A DNA stretch of 64,000 nt from an uncultured Cardiobacterium sp. (GTDB taxonomy: Bacteria; Pseudomonadota; Gammaproteobacteria; Cardiobacteriales; Cardiobacteriaceae), in NCBI RefSeq assembly GCF_938028825.1, contig NZ_CALIZP010000017.1:1-64000 (forward strand), written 5' to 3'. Every line of letters begins with the position of its first letter. Positions within the stretch are counted from its first letter, which is position 1. A model generated the notes under the pieces. That model was given only the letters and a program-made list of their open reading frames with translations. It had not been told where the DNA came from and made no database searches. A program made the position numbers and the translations under genes. Shown here in pieces: positions 46,074 to 56,049 of the stretch.

Positions 46074-49000
46074 ATGACCACCACCCCGACCACCGCCGAG
46101 CAAGCCCCCATCCCTGCGCCGCGCCGCCCCCGCCGCTGGTGTCGCCTTATCAAGCGCACCCTGCTGACCCTGCTCACCCTCCTCCTCCTCACCCTCGCGC
46201 TCGCCTACTGGCTGCTCGGCACCTCCAGCGGCTACCGCCAACTGCCCAAACTTATCAACCGCTTCACCCCCTACACCCTCAGCTACGACCAGCTCGACGG
46301 CACCCTGCTCGGCAGCCAGCGCTGGCAGAACCTGCACCTCAGCGGCGGCGGCCTCGACATCCGCGCCGCCGAACTGCACCTCGACCTGCGCGCGGGCGAG
46401 TTGCTGCGCGGCAACATCCACCTGGCAGAAGTCGCCCTGAGCGACGCCGGCATCACCCTGCCGCCGGCGCGCGACACCGCAAAAAACGACGAAGCGGCGG
46501 GCATCCCCGCCCGACTGCCCGCCATCGACCTGCCCGTTACCCTCAACCTCGACCGCCTCAACCTCGCCAACATCACCATTCAGCAAGCCAACAAACCCCT
46601 GCTGCACATCGAGACCGCCGAACTTGCCGCCGCCTACCGCGACAGCACCCTCACCACGCGCGGCAGCGCCCGTACCGACAAAGGCAGCTTCGACCTCGAC
46701 GCCACCCTCACCACCCGCGACGACTACCCGCTCACCCTCAAACTCGGCGGCGACACCCCGCTCACCACCCCGCCGCAAACCCTCGCCCTCGACTGGCAAC
46801 AAAGCCTGCTCAAGCCCCGCCTCAGCCTCACCCTCGGCGGCACGGCGGCGGGCGGCATCGACCTTGACGGCAATATCGACCTCGCAAACCGCCGCCTGCA
46901 CGGCACCCTCGCCTGGCACGGCCTCGCCTACGGGGAACACCGCAGCGACGGCAGCCTCACCCTCGGCGGCAACTTCGACGCCCTGCACGCCACCCTCGAC
47001 GCCGCCTACAACCACCCCGACGCCCCGCCCGCGCACCTCACCCTCGACACCGACATCCACGGCGTTGCCCTGAAAAACACCCGCCTCAACCTCGCCGCCC
47101 TCGGCGGCAGCGTCGCATACAGCGGCGACGCCGATTTCAGCGGCAGCCCCGCCTGGCACGGCACCCTCAGCATCCGCGACATCGACAGCAGAAAATACAA
47201 CACCAACCTCGACCTGCAACTCGACGGCGACATCACCACCCACGGCGGCGACGGCCGCGCCGCCCTCACCATCGAAAACCTCAAAGGCCGCTGGCAAAAC
47301 CACCCCGTCAGCGGCGGCGGCAGCCTCGACTACCAAAACCGCCGCCTCGACATCCGCGCCCTGCAACTCACCCTTGCCGGCAACAGCCTGCGCGCCAACG
47401 GCAGCGCCGCGCCGGAGCGCGCCGACCTCGACCTCGACCTCAGCGCGCCCGCCCTCGAACGCCTCGTGCCCATCATCGCAGGCGACATCAAGGCGCGCGT
47501 CCACCTCGGCGGCAACCTCCTCGCCCCGACCCTCGACGGCGAGCTCAACTGGCAAAACCTCACCGTCGGCGACAAACAGCGCCCCATCACCGCCGCCAAA
47601 CAGGGCAGCGCCCGCTTCACCGGCCCCTACAACCGCCTCGCCGTCAGCATCAGCGGCGACGCGCGCGGCAGACACTACCCGCCGCTCACCCTCAAAGGCA
47701 CCGCCACCCTCGACCCGCTGCACCGCGTCGAAAACATCGACTTCGCCATCCGCAGCCTGCAAGGCAACCTCCACCTCACCGGCAGCGCCGACTACCTGCC
47801 GCACGTCGCCTGGGACGCCCGCGCGACTGCCGACAACCTGCACCCCGGCGACTGGCCGCTGCTCAAAGCCCTGCAAAACAGCAGCATCAGCGCCGAACTC
47901 GCGAGCAAAGGCGGCTACCGCGACCACAAAACCACCCTCACCGCCAGCATCACCAAACTGCGCGGCAACTGGCGCAAACAGCCGCTCAGCGGCAACGCCG
48001 CCATCACACTCGACGGCACAAACCTCGACCTCACCGCCCTCGACCTGCGCCTCGGCGACAACCACCTCACCGCCGGCGGCAAACTGCACGGCGACACCCT
48101 CGACCTCGACTACACCGCCGACGCCGGACAACTCGCCGCCTTCTACCCCGGCCTCGGCGGCAGCCTCAGCGGCAAAGGCAAACTCGGCGGCAGCCTGAAA
48201 ACCCCCACCATCCGGAGCCAACTCAGCGGCAAAAACCTCGCCTGGGGCGCGCACAAAATCGCCAGCCTGCACGCCGACCTCGACACCGCGCACAAACCCG
48301 GCGGCAGCTACCGCAACGACATCCGGCTCGGCGGCGTACAAACGGGCGGCCAGCGCTGGCAGAGCATCCAGCTCACCACCGACGGCACCTACCAAAACCA
48401 CCGCCTCAACCTCGCGACCACCGGCGGCGAAGCCAACCTCAAACTCGCCATGCAGGGCGGCTTCAGCGCTGCCGACCAATGGCGCGGCGACCTCAGCACC
48501 CTCGAACTCGCCGCCTACGACAACACCCTGCGCCTGCAACAGCGCGCCGCCCTGCAACTCGGCGCGAAAAACCTCGCCGTGCGCGACCTCTGCCTCGCCG
48601 ACCAATACAGCAGCCTCTGCCTCGACCTCAAACACGACAAACAAACCGAACTCGCCTACCGCATCCGCGAAATCAACCCGAAAAGCCTCGGCAAACACCT
48701 GCCGGCCAGCGTCTCGCTCAACACCGTCCTCACCGGCAACGGCAACCTCACCCGCAGCGCCAGTGGCCAAATCCGGGGCGATGCCGACCTGCAACTCAAA
48801 CCCGGCAACATCACCATCCGCGCCAAAGGCCAGCCGCCGCTCAACCTGCCGCTCAAAACCGCGCGCCTTGCCACCCGCTTCACCGACAAACAGGCCGAGA
48901 GCACCCTCGCCATCGACATGGGCGACAACGGCCAAATCAACGGCCACGCCCGCATCAGCGACTACCGCCGGCAAAACCTGAGCGGCGACATCAGCCTCAA

Positions 49001-50258
49001 CCTGCCCGACATCGGCAAATACCGCGCCTTCATCCCCAAAGCGAGCGAACTCAAAGGCCGCGTCAGCGGCACCCTCAACCTCGGCGGCACCGTCCGCGCC
49101 CCGGTCGCGAGCGGCAGCCTGCAACTCGACGGCGGCAGCCTGAAAATCCCCGAATACGCCACCGAACTCAACAACATCCGCCTCAAACTCAGCGCCGCGC
49201 GCAGCGGGCAAATCGACATCAACGGCAACATCGGCACCCCGGACGGCAACCTCGACACCACGGGCAGCCTCAACCTCGCCCCCACCCGCCTCGACCTGCG
49301 CCTGAACGGGCGCAACATGCTGATTGCGAACAGCAAAAAAATGCAGATCACCATCAGCCCGGACTTCAAAATCCGCATCGACCCCACAGACGGCATCGAC
49401 GTGCAGGGCAAAATCCACGTCCCCAAAGCCAACATCTCCATCCCCGACACCAGCAGCGGTGTGGACATCTCTGAAGACGTCGTCGTGCTTGGGGAAGGCG
49501 AAAGCAAAGAAGACGCCGCCAAAAAACGCCTGGCGGCCGCGCCGCCCGTGCCCTTCAAGGCGGACATCGCCGTGACCCTGGGCGACAAGGTGTACTTCAA
49601 AAGCAAAGACATCGACATCCGCCTGAAAGGCGGCATCACCATCAGCGAGCGCCCGAAACGCCCGCTCACCGCCAAAGGCACCATCGAAGTCGCGAGCGGC
49701 ATCTACCAGCTCTACGGCCAGGAACTCGACATCAAGCACGGCCGCGCCACCTACAGTGGCGGCAGCATCGCCAACCCCACCATCGACATCCTCGCCCTGC
49801 GCAACATCGACAACAAAGACATCCAGGTCGGCGCCGCCATCACCGGCCAATTGGACCGCCTGCGCCTGAAACTCACCTCCACCCCGAAAATGCCGGATTC
49901 CGCCATCCTCTCCTACCTCCTCTTCGGCAAATCGCCGGACGGCACCATGGACAACGAAGCGCTCCTGCAAACCGCCGCCAGCCTGTCGCTGGGCGGCATC
50001 CTGCCCGGCGGCGGCATCGGCAAACAGACGGGGCTGGATGTGTTCGACCTCGGCGTCAGCGGCCTCAAAGCGGGCAAATACCTCACCGCCGACATCTACG
50101 TCGGCATGAAAAGCAACTTCTTCACCGGCGCGACCCAATTCATCGCCCGCTACCAGATCAACAAACGCTTCAGCGTTGAAGCCAGCGCGGGCGCAGGCGG
50201 CAAAGACGGCGGCAACGGCAACGCCATCGACTTCCTCTACGAATTTGAAAAAGACTGA
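46074..50258 (+). CDS. tamB: TamB translocation and assembly module protein
   Basis: The 1394-residue protein has an N-terminal inner-membrane anchor (about 25-47), then a long beta-helical, Asp/Leu/Asn-rich body built of many GxLxLxGN-like units, and the C-terminal DUF490 domain (last 350 residues) ending in FLYEFEKD, which contacts TamA. It spans the periplasm and carries lipids between membranes. The coding strand is extremely GC-rich, which leaves a long antisense frame open by chance. Confidence 0.93.
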   Translation: MTTTPTTAEQAPIPAPRRPRRWCRLIKRTLLTLLTLLLLTLALAYWLLGTSSGYRQLPKLINRFTPYTLSYDQLDGTLLGSQRWQNLHLSGGGLDIRAAELHLDLRAGELLRGNIHLAEVALSDAGITLPPARDTAKNDEAAGIPARLPAIDLPVTLNLDRLNLANITIQQANKPLLHIETAELAAAYRDSTLTTRGSARTDKGSFDLDATLTTRDDYPLTLKLGGDTPLTTPPQTLALDWQQSLLKPRLSLTLGGTAAGGIDLDGNIDLANRRLHGTLAWHGLAYGEHRSDGSLTLGGNFDALHATLDAAYNHPDAPPAHLTLDTDIHGVALKNTRLNLAALGGSVAYSGDADFSGSPAWHGTLSIRDIDSRKYNTNLDLQLDGDITTHGGDGRAALTIENLKGRWQNHPVSGGGSLDYQNRRLDIRALQLTLAGNSLRANGSAAPERADLDLDLSAPALERLVPIIAGDIKARVHLGGNLLAPTLDGELNWQNLTVGDKQRPITAAKQGSARFTGPYNRLAVSISGDARGRHYPPLTLKGTATLDPLHRVENIDFAIRSLQGNLHLTGSADYLPHVAWDARATADNLHPGDWPLLKALQNSSISAELASKGGYRDHKTTLTASITKLRGNWRKQPLSGNAAITLDGTNLDLTALDLRLGDNHLTAGGKLHGDTLDLDYTADAGQLAAFYPGLGGSLSGKGKLGGSLKTPTIRSQLSGKNLAWGAHKIASLHADLDTAHKPGGSYRNDIRLGGVQTGGQRWQSIQLTTDGTYQNHRLNLATTGGEANLKLAMQGGFSAADQWRGDLSTLELAAYDNTLRLQQRAALQLGAKNLAVRDLCLADQYSSLCLDLKHDKQTELAYRIREINPKSLGKHLPASVSLNTVLTGNGNLTRSASGQIRGDADLQLKPGNITIRAKGQPPLNLPLKTARLATRFTDKQAESTLAIDMGDNGQINGHARISDYRRQNLSGDISLNLPDIGKYRAFIPKASELKGRVSGTLNLGGTVRAPVASGSLQLDGGSLKIPEYATELNNIRLKLSAARSGQIDINGNIGTPDGNLDTTGSLNLAPTRLDLRLNGRNMLIANSKKMQITISPDFKIRIDPTDGIDVQGKIHVPKANISIPDTSSGVDISEDVVVLGEGESKEDAAKKRLAAAPPVPFKADIAVTLGDKVYFKSKDIDIRLKGGITISERPKRPLTAKGTIEVASGIYQLYGQELDIKHGRATYSGGSIANPTIDILALRNIDNKDIQVGAAITGQLDRLRLKLTSTPKMPDSAILSYLLFGKSPDGTMDNEALLQTAASLSLGGILPGGGIGKQTGLDVFDLGVSGLKAGKYLTADIYVGMKSNFFTGATQFIARYQINKRFSVEASAGAGGKDGGNGNAIDFLYEFEKD

Positions 50259-50359
50259 ACCGCCCGCAGGCGGGGCATACCGCCTGCCACACCCCCGCCA
50301 CAGAAAAACAAACACCCCCTTGCCCTACAATGATCCCACATCCCAACCGGGAAGCCTCA

Positions 50360-51187
50360 ATGACCGACATCATCGCCCTGTTACAGCCACACCTTCCCGC
50401 CGACGTACTCACGCAAATCCGCGCCACGGCGCGCCCCTCCGTCTCTTACCATCTGCGCGTGGCCGATGATTTGCCGCTCACCGCTTCACGCGTCGGCGGC
50501 ATCGGTTACTGGCCGCAAGATCAATCCTGCCCCGTCAATGCCGCAGGGCGGCCGCTGGCGCTTTTGGCGCAAATTAACCTCGACGAACTGCCCAATGGCG
50601 CGGCGCAGGCGCTCGCTCTGCCGCCGCACGGCATTCTCGCTTTCTATATTGATGCTTACGACGATGTGCTGGGGCAGGATTTCGACGACCTGCGCAACAG
50701 CAGCGGCTACCGCTGTGTTTATTTCGCCGACACCGCCGTCCCGTCGCTGGATCGCACGGCGCAGCAGGCGCTGTTCGACCAAGTGCAGGGGGAAGAGTGG
50801 TATCACCCCGCCGCCGCCGAATACGCCATGCACTTCGCCCCGCCCGCGCCGCACTACCTCCTCAGCGAAACCGCCGATTTTGCCGCGCTCTACGACCTGG
50901 AATACGGACAATGGCTGAACCGCTGCGACAGCGATGTGATCAACGCCGCCTTCGCGCAACAGGGCACGAGCCATCTCGACGGTCACGCCTTTTTCACCCA
51001 GACCGACCCGCGTTTCTATCACAGCGGCCTCGCCGCTTCCGTCCTCCTCTTCCAGCTTGATTCCTGCGTCGGCGAAGGGGTGGAGGTGTGCTGGGGCGAC
51101 ATCGGCGTCGGCGCCTTCTTTATCGACCCGGACGACCTCACCGCCCGCCGCTTCGCGCGCGCCTGGTACAACTGGGACTGCGGCTAG
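50360..51187 (+). CDS. YwqG-like DUF1963 protein
   Basis: The 275-residue protein starts at ATG 50360 after GGGAAGCC. It matches DUF1963: GGIGYWPQDQSCPVNAAGRP (the conserved Gly-rich core), LLAQINLDELP, ILAFYIDAYDDVLGQDF, SHLDGHAFFTQTDPR, and a C-terminal LLFQLDS...WGDIGVG. The function is unknown; similar genes often lie near immunity or stress genes. No signal peptide, so cytoplasmic. It is followed by a permease remnant. Confidence 0.85.
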   Translation: MTDIIALLQPHLPADVLTQIRATARPSVSYHLRVADDLPLTASRVGGIGYWPQDQSCPVNAAGRPLALLAQINLDELPNGAAQALALPPHGILAFYIDAYDDVLGQDFDDLRNSSGYRCVYFADTAVPSLDRTAQQALFDQVQGEEWYHPAAAEYAMHFAPPAPHYLLSETADFAALYDLEYGQWLNRCDSDVINAAFAQQGTSHLDGHAFFTQTDPRFYHSGLAASVLLFQLDSCVGEGVEVCWGDIGVGAFFIDPDDLTARRFARAWYNWDCG

Positions 51188-51193
51188 CAAGCC

Positions 51194-51382
51194 ATGTTTA
51201 CCCTGAGCACCCTCCTCCCCCTGCTCGCCGTCGGCGCGCTGGCCCTCGGCACCGCCAGCCTCGCGCCGCTGGGTGTGAAAACCGCGCACTGCCTGCCCGA
51301 TAGCGCCCTGCAACGCGCCCTCGGCCTCTATCTCCTCATCATTGCCGCCCATATGCTGTGGAAAGTGCATCCCCACCTCTAA
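51194..51382 (+). pseudogene. 3' remnant of a TSUP (TauE/SafE) permease
   Basis: This 62-residue open frame reads like the last two helices of a TauE/SafE permease: a hydrophobic segment, then the characteristic LAPLGVKTAHCLPDSALQRA loop and LGLYLLIIAAHMLWK. Full-length relatives have about 240-270 residues. Nothing upstream encodes the rest; a YwqG-like gene ends six bases before. It is probably a truncated gene, and the ATG may be fortuitous. Confidence 0.6.
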
Positions 51383-51404
51383 CCCCCAACCCCAGGAGTC
51401 CATC

Positions 51405-52640
51405 ATGACGACTACGACAACCTCCGGCGAACACATCCGCTACGACAACGGTACATGGCACGTCCCCAATCACCCGCGCATCGGCTGCATCGCCGGCGAC
51501 GGCATCGGCCCGGAAATCATGCAGGCGGCGCGGCGTGTCTGGGAGGCCGCCGTTGCCTGCGCCTACGGCGACACCCGCCGCATCCACTGGGTCGAACTGC
51601 CGCTCGGCGAAGCCGCCTACGCCCAAACCGGCAGCTACTATCCGGACAGCACCCGCGATGCCCTGCGCGAACTGCGCATCGCCATCAAAGGCCCCTTTAC
51701 CACCCCCGTCGGCGGCGGTTTCCGCTCGCTCAACGTCAGCCTGCGGCAGACGCTCGACCTCTACGCCTGCGTCCGTCCCGTGCGCCACTACCCCGGCGTG
51801 CCTTCGCCGATGCTGCGCCCGCAAGAAGTGGATGTGGTCATCTACCGCGAAAACACCGAAGACGTCTATGCGGGCATCGAATACGCCACGGGTAGCGCCG
51901 AAAACCAGAAGCTCGCCGACTTCCTGCGCCACGAATTCGGCGCGCACTTCTTCGAGGGCGCGGGGCTCGGCATCAAGCCCATCTCCGCATTTGCCAGCAA
52001 ACGCCTGGTGCGCATGGCCATCGAACACGCCATCGCCCACAAGCGCAAAAGCGTAACCCTGGTGCACAAGGGCAACATCATGAAATACACCGAAGGCGCC
52101 TTCCGCACCTGGGGCTACGAAGTGGCGCGCGACGAATTCCCGGCGCAGACCATCAGCGAAAAAGACGTGGAGGAAAAACACGGCGGCGTGGTGCCTGACG
52201 GCAAAATCGTCATCAAAGACCGCATCGCGGACGCCATGTTCCAGCAAATGCTGCTGCGCCCGGCGGAATACGATGTCATCGCCACCCCGAACCTCAACGG
52301 CGACTACCTCTCGGACGCCCTCGCCGCCCAGGTGGGTGGCATCGGCATCGCGCCGGGGGCGAACATCGGCGCGGGGCTGGCCATCTTTGAGGCCACCCAC
52401 GGCAGCGCACCGAAACACGCCGGGAAAAACCGCGTCAACCCCAGCTCGCTGCTGCTCTCCGGGGTGATGATGCTGGAATACCTCGGCTGGCAGGAAGCCG
52501 CCGACATCATCAACCGCGCCTTTACGGCGGTGATTGCCGCCAAAACCGTCACCTACGACTTCGCCCGCCTGATGAAAGGCGCAACCGAAGTCTCGACCAG
52601 CGGCTTCGCCGACGCGCTGATTGCAAACATCAACGGCTAA
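51405..52640 (+). CDS. icd: NADP-dependent isocitrate dehydrogenase
   Basis: The 411-residue TCA enzyme starts after CCAGGAG. The substrate site has FRSLNVSLRQTLDLYACVRP (phosphorylatable Ser and Arg residues), and YRENTEDVYAGIE and VHKGNIMKYTEGAF follow. In the cofactor loop THGSAPKHAGKNRVNP a Lys-His pair replaces the Lys-Tyr of E. coli; the later VTYDFARLM is the NADP type. Substitution of the Tyr could alter affinity, not specificity. A terminator lies 20 bases downstream. Confidence 0.95.
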   Translation: MTTTTTSGEHIRYDNGTWHVPNHPRIGCIAGDGIGPEIMQAARRVWEAAVACAYGDTRRIHWVELPLGEAAYAQTGSYYPDSTRDALRELRIAIKGPFTTPVGGGFRSLNVSLRQTLDLYACVRPVRHYPGVPSPMLRPQEVDVVIYRENTEDVYAGIEYATGSAENQKLADFLRHEFGAHFFEGAGLGIKPISAFASKRLVRMAIEHAIAHKRKSVTLVHKGNIMKYTEGAFRTWGYEVARDEFPAQTISEKDVEEKHGGVVPDGKIVIKDRIADAMFQQMLLRPAEYDVIATPNLNGDYLSDALAAQVGGIGIAPGANIGAGLAIFEATHGSAPKHAGKNRVNPSSLLLSGVMMLEYLGWQEAADIINRAFTAVIAAKTVTYDFARLMKGATEVSTSGFADALIANING

Positions 52641-52660
52641 ACAGCCCGCTTGGGCGGCAA

Positions 52661-52690
52661 AAAGGCAGACCGTGAGGTCTGCCTTTTTTG
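52661..52690. terminator. Bidirectional terminator between icd and the permease gene
   Basis: A perfect 11-bp stem (AAAGGCAGACC / GGTCTGCCTTT) with the loop GTGA is followed by T on one side and preceded by A on the other. It serves both convergent genes. Confidence 0.9.
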
Positions 52691-52713
52691 TGGCGGTGGT
52701 TGCCGCGTATGAA

Positions 52714-54057
52714 TCAACCGACCACCGGCGGCAGCCATCCCGCCTGCACGAAGAAGGGGATGATGGCGACGATGATGCCGATGATGAGGGCGACGATAAG
52801 CGCGATGTCGCCGCCCGGCACGCGGTAGGGCAGGTGCGGGTGGCGGCGGCGCGCTTTCCAGACGAGGCCGACCGGCAGCACCACCGCGAAGAAGGCGAAC
52901 ATTTGCCCGGCATAACTCAGCGCGGCGATGAAGTCGGGGTAGAAGTAGGCGAACAGCACCGGCGGCAGGAAGGTGATGGCACCCAGCAGGAAGCGGCCTG
53001 CCTTGATGTTCAGCCCCTTGCGCAGCATGTCTTCGACGCAGTCGAAGAGGCCCAGCGCCACGCCGAGGAAGGAGGTAATGAGGGCGAGGGCGGAGAAGAT
53101 TTGCACGGCACCGGCGATGATGTTGCTGCCGGTGATTTGCCGGCTGGCTTCGATCAGGCCGTAGAGGGTCGGGTTTTCTTTGAGGATTTCGGTGAACCGG
53201 GCCTGGCTCAGCACACCGTGGGTGGAAAGCTGCCACAGGATATAGACGCACAGGGTGATGGCCGAGCCGCCGATGATGGCGATGCGCAGCGCGCGCACGT
53301 CGCCTTCGAGGTATTTGTTCAGCGAGGGGATGGAGCCGTGGAAGCCGTAGGAAGTGAAGAAAATGGGCGCAGCCGAGATGATCAGGGCGTTATCCAGCGG
53401 CATTGCGGTGAGGTTATGCAGGCTTGCTTTCGGGAACATCACGCACATGACGACGACGAGCGCCAGCAGCATGGCGAAGAAGTGCAGGCGGTTGAAACCG
53501 TCCACCGCCTTGGTGCTGATGATGACGAAGGAGCCGAAGAAGACAGTGAAGATGCCGATGAAGATTTTCAGCGTGGTCTCGGGCGAGATTCCGGCGAAGA
53601 TGACCGGCCGGCTGTCGAGTTCCAGGGCATGGATGGCACTGACGATGTTGCCGCCGCCCTGTATCCGGAAGGGGACGGAAGCCGCCAGTCTGGCAAAAAT
53701 GCCGGAATCGCCGACCAGCCCGGAGTTTTGCGTCGCCTGCATCAGGATTTCACCGCCGCCGCTGATGTAGGCGGAGAGCAGGGCGTAGAGGAAGATGAAC
53801 ATCACGGTGGTGGCGATGATGCGTCCGGCGTGGCCGTAGTAGAGGGCAGCGAGGGTGCCAATGCCGGCGTCGCTTTCCGTCGTCTGGTACACCTCGACGA
53901 AGAGCAGCGCGCTGTATGTGAGCAGCGCCCACAGGGAAAGCAGCAGGACGACGGTGAAGGTGAAGCCGATGCCCGCCGAGGTCAGCGGCATGGCCAGCAT
54001 CCCGGCACCAATCATGGTGCCGGATACCAGCAGGGCGGTGCCCAGTGTCTTGTTCAC
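52714..54057 (-). CDS. Aromatic amino-acid permease (HAAAP family, TyrP/Mtr-like)
   Basis: The 447-residue membrane protein has 11-12 helices. The start GTG 54057 follows AGGAGCTTTATC, and codons further upstream add an unlikely basic segment. The family opening GTALLVSGTMIGAGMLAMPL (about 5-24), FTSYGFHGSIPSL and the C-terminal ALVAI-type helices fit proton-driven uptake of tyrosine or tryptophan. Substrate choice cannot be read from sequence alone. Confidence 0.88.
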   Translation of the reverse strand: MNKTLGTALLVSGTMIGAGMLAMPLTSAGIGFTFTVVLLLSLWALLTYSALLFVEVYQTTESDAGIGTLAALYYGHAGRIIATTVMFIFLYALLSAYISGGGEILMQATQNSGLVGDSGIFARLAASVPFRIQGGGNIVSAIHALELDSRPVIFAGISPETTLKIFIGIFTVFFGSFVIISTKAVDGFNRLHFFAMLLALVVVMCVMFPKASLHNLTAMPLDNALIISAAPIFFTSYGFHGSIPSLNKYLEGDVRALRIAIIGGSAITLCVYILWQLSTHGVLSQARFTEILKENPTLYGLIEASRQITGSNIIAGAVQIFSALALITSFLGVALGLFDCVEDMLRKGLNIKAGRFLLGAITFLPPVLFAYFYPDFIAALSYAGQMFAFFAVVLPVGLVWKARRRHPHLPYRVPGGDIALIVALIIGIIVAIIPFFVQAGWLPPVVG

Positions 54058-54245
54058 GATAAAGCTCCTGAATGTTGATGCTTTGGGGTGGTCACGCGGA
54101 ATGGATACATCCACAGCAAGGCGCGGCGTGATCCGGCGCACCGGCCCGGATTCCGGCTTGTGGCTTTCGCCAGTACCCTTGTCGCGAGCGGTCAGACCGC
54201 ATAAGAAGGCATGCCTGCATAGCCACAGCCCGCTTTCTGGTACTT

Positions 54246-54737
54246 CTACAACAGGCGCAGGTGCACGGTTTGCCCGTTGGCGACGGCCTGTTGCAGCACG
54301 GGTTCGAGCTTCTCGATGTCGTCCAGCACGTCTTCCAGGGCGCAGGCTTCATCGGCTTCGTCGAAGCCGCCGGGGTGGGCGGTGTAATGCGCGCGCAGGG
54401 CGCGGATGCTGCGCAAAAGCCCTTGCGGGTCGTGCCATTCGGGTTCGACACGGCTGCGATCCGCGCGCATTTCATCCGCCAGCGCGTTCATCTCTTCGGC
54501 ATGGCCGTTTTCTGCGATGAAGTCGGCAAGGCTGGCGGCAAATTCGTCGCTGTCGAGAAAATCATCCATATCCTCAACCATTTCGCTGCCATCGACAAAC
54601 TCGCTGATGCGGGTGACGCCCAATGCGTCGCATTGGTCGTCCAGGGTTTCTTCGGCGAAGAAGAGGCCGGGCAGGTCTTCTTCCACGGCGGTTTCGTTAC
54701 CGTCGCTGTCGCGCAGGATCAGCCAGAGGGTCATCAT
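54246..54737 (-). CDS. Acidic cytoplasmic protein, unknown
   Basis: The 163-residue protein starts MMTLWLIL at 54737. It is rich in Asp and Glu (DGSEMVEDMDDFLDSDEFAA) and helical in the second half (LEDVLDDIEKLEPVLQQAV). There is no signal peptide or membrane segment and no family is recognised. It lies alone between the permease and the binding-protein gene, both on the same strand; spacing of 60 bp from the latter suggests a separate transcript or a long operon. Confidence 0.6.
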   Translation of the reverse strand: MMTLWLILRDSDGNETAVEEDLPGLFFAEETLDDQCDALGVTRISEFVDGSEMVEDMDDFLDSDEFAASLADFIAENGHAEEMNALADEMRADRSRVEPEWHDPQGLLRSIRALRAHYTAHPGGFDEADEACALEDVLDDIEKLEPVLQQAVANGQTVHLRLL

Positions 54738-54797
54738 GGGGCGGGTTCTCCGGTGCGGTGCTGGATGCGCCCGCACGTTGCCGTGCAGGCGGCGGGG

Positions 54798-55886
54798 TTA
54801 TTTGTGGTACTGCGTCATGAACACGCCGTCGGCGGGGATGGGCAGCCATTTTTGGTAGTAATCGCGCAGGTTCTGCGCGGGGTCAACGTCCTTGAAGGCG
54901 TCCGGGTAGAGCTGCTTGGCGATGTACTGGGCATAGACGTAGTCGGAAAGGGTGCGCGCGCCGCCGTGGTAGATGGCGAAGACGTCGCCTTTTTGCACGG
55001 CGGGCAGATCTGCCCAGCCGGGGCGTTTGAGATAGGCGGCGATGCGTTCGTTCACGGTTTTGTCGTTGGCACCGAAGCCGACCGCCACCGCCTGCGGCTT
55101 GTTCAACCATTCGGAACCGGCAAGGAAGATGAGGTCGGGCGCTTCGCTGATGATGTATTCGGGACTGAGCGGGCCGTAGCTGCCGATTTGCCCTTTGGCG
55201 ATGTTCTGCCCGCCGAGCTGGGTGATGAGCGCGCCCCACATGCCGTCGCCGTAGCTGTTGCCGAAGGTGTCCGCGCCGTTTTGCGCGAGTTCGACGTACA
55301 CCTTTTTCGACGACGGCTTCAGCGGCGCGATGCGTTTTTCGATGTCGGCGAAGGCGTTCTTGTAGTTGTCTGCCAGCTCTTTGGCGCGCGCTTCCTGGCC
55401 GAGCAGGGTGCCGAGGGCGAGGGTGGAGGTTACGTGTTTTTCCACGGTCTGCGCGTTGTAATCGAGGACGACGTAAGGGATGCCCGCATCATCCAGCTGT
55501 TTGACCGATTCGCCGAGGGCGTCGTAGTTCCAGGCACCGAGGATGACGAGGTCGGGGTTGGCGGCGATAATTTTTTCGATGGAGAAGGTGCCGTCTTCGG
55601 TGTTGCCGATGTCGGGGATGTCTTTCAGCTTCGGCAGGGCTTTTTCATAAAGCGCATATTGCTGCGGCCGCCAGTCTTTCCAGGTGGAGAGCGCCAGTGC
55701 CACGACTTTGTCGATGGCGTCCTTGCCGCCGACGGCAAGGTAGTCTTCGTAATAGAAGCCGAGAACGACGCGTTCGGGCGCCTTGGGGATGGTCACGGTG
55801 CGGCCTTTCACGTCAATGGCGGTGAGGTCGGCGTGGGCGGTCATGGCGCTCAGGGTCAGCGCGGCGGCGAGAAGCAGTTTCTTCAT
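54798..55886 (-). CDS. Periplasmic metal-chelate binding protein (FepB/FecB type)
   Basis: The 362-residue protein starts at ATG 55886 and has a signal peptide (about 1-19). The body has two alpha/beta lobes joined by a long helix, typical of cluster-A substrate-binding proteins: TVTIPKAPERVVLGF, DLVILGAWN, DIEKRIAPLKPSSKKVYVEL and DLIFLAGSEW. It would bind a siderophore, haem or cobalamin chelate and deliver it to an ABC permease. No permease or ATPase is encoded nearby, so the protein is an orphan and its ligand is unknown. Confidence 0.85.
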   Translation of the reverse strand: MKKLLLAAALTLSAMTAHADLTAIDVKGRTVTIPKAPERVVLGFYYEDYLAVGGKDAIDKVVALALSTWKDWRPQQYALYEKALPKLKDIPDIGNTEDGTFSIEKIIAANPDLVILGAWNYDALGESVKQLDDAGIPYVVLDYNAQTVEKHVTSTLALGTLLGQEARAKELADNYKNAFADIEKRIAPLKPSSKKVYVELAQNGADTFGNSYGDGMWGALITQLGGQNIAKGQIGSYGPLSPEYIISEAPDLIFLAGSEWLNKPQAVAVGFGANDKTVNERIAAYLKRPGWADLPAVQKGDVFAIYHGGARTLSDYVYAQYIAKQLYPDAFKDVDPAQNLRDYYQKWLPIPADGVFMTQYHK

Positions 55887-56049
55887 GGGGAACCTTTTGT
55901 TTGCAAGGGGGAAAATGGGCACGGGTGTGCATTTGTGATTATAGGGTAACAGCCGCATGGATGCGATTGTTTCTTATCCGGTTCCCCATGTCAGCTTGCG
56001 GCGAAACGGCTATAATTTCCACAAATTTCACCAACACAAGGAGCTCATC

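Noticed and set aside
46023..50315. Open frame of 1430 codons on the minus strand across tamB
   Set aside because: It is the mirror of a GC-rich Asp/Leu/Asn-biased gene; the product is low-complexity Val/Ala/Glu/Gly with no domain, and tamB is certain on the plus strand.
54261..55949. Plus-strand open frame across the binding-protein gene
   Set aside because: It is antisense to a signal-peptide-bearing binding protein with clear domains.
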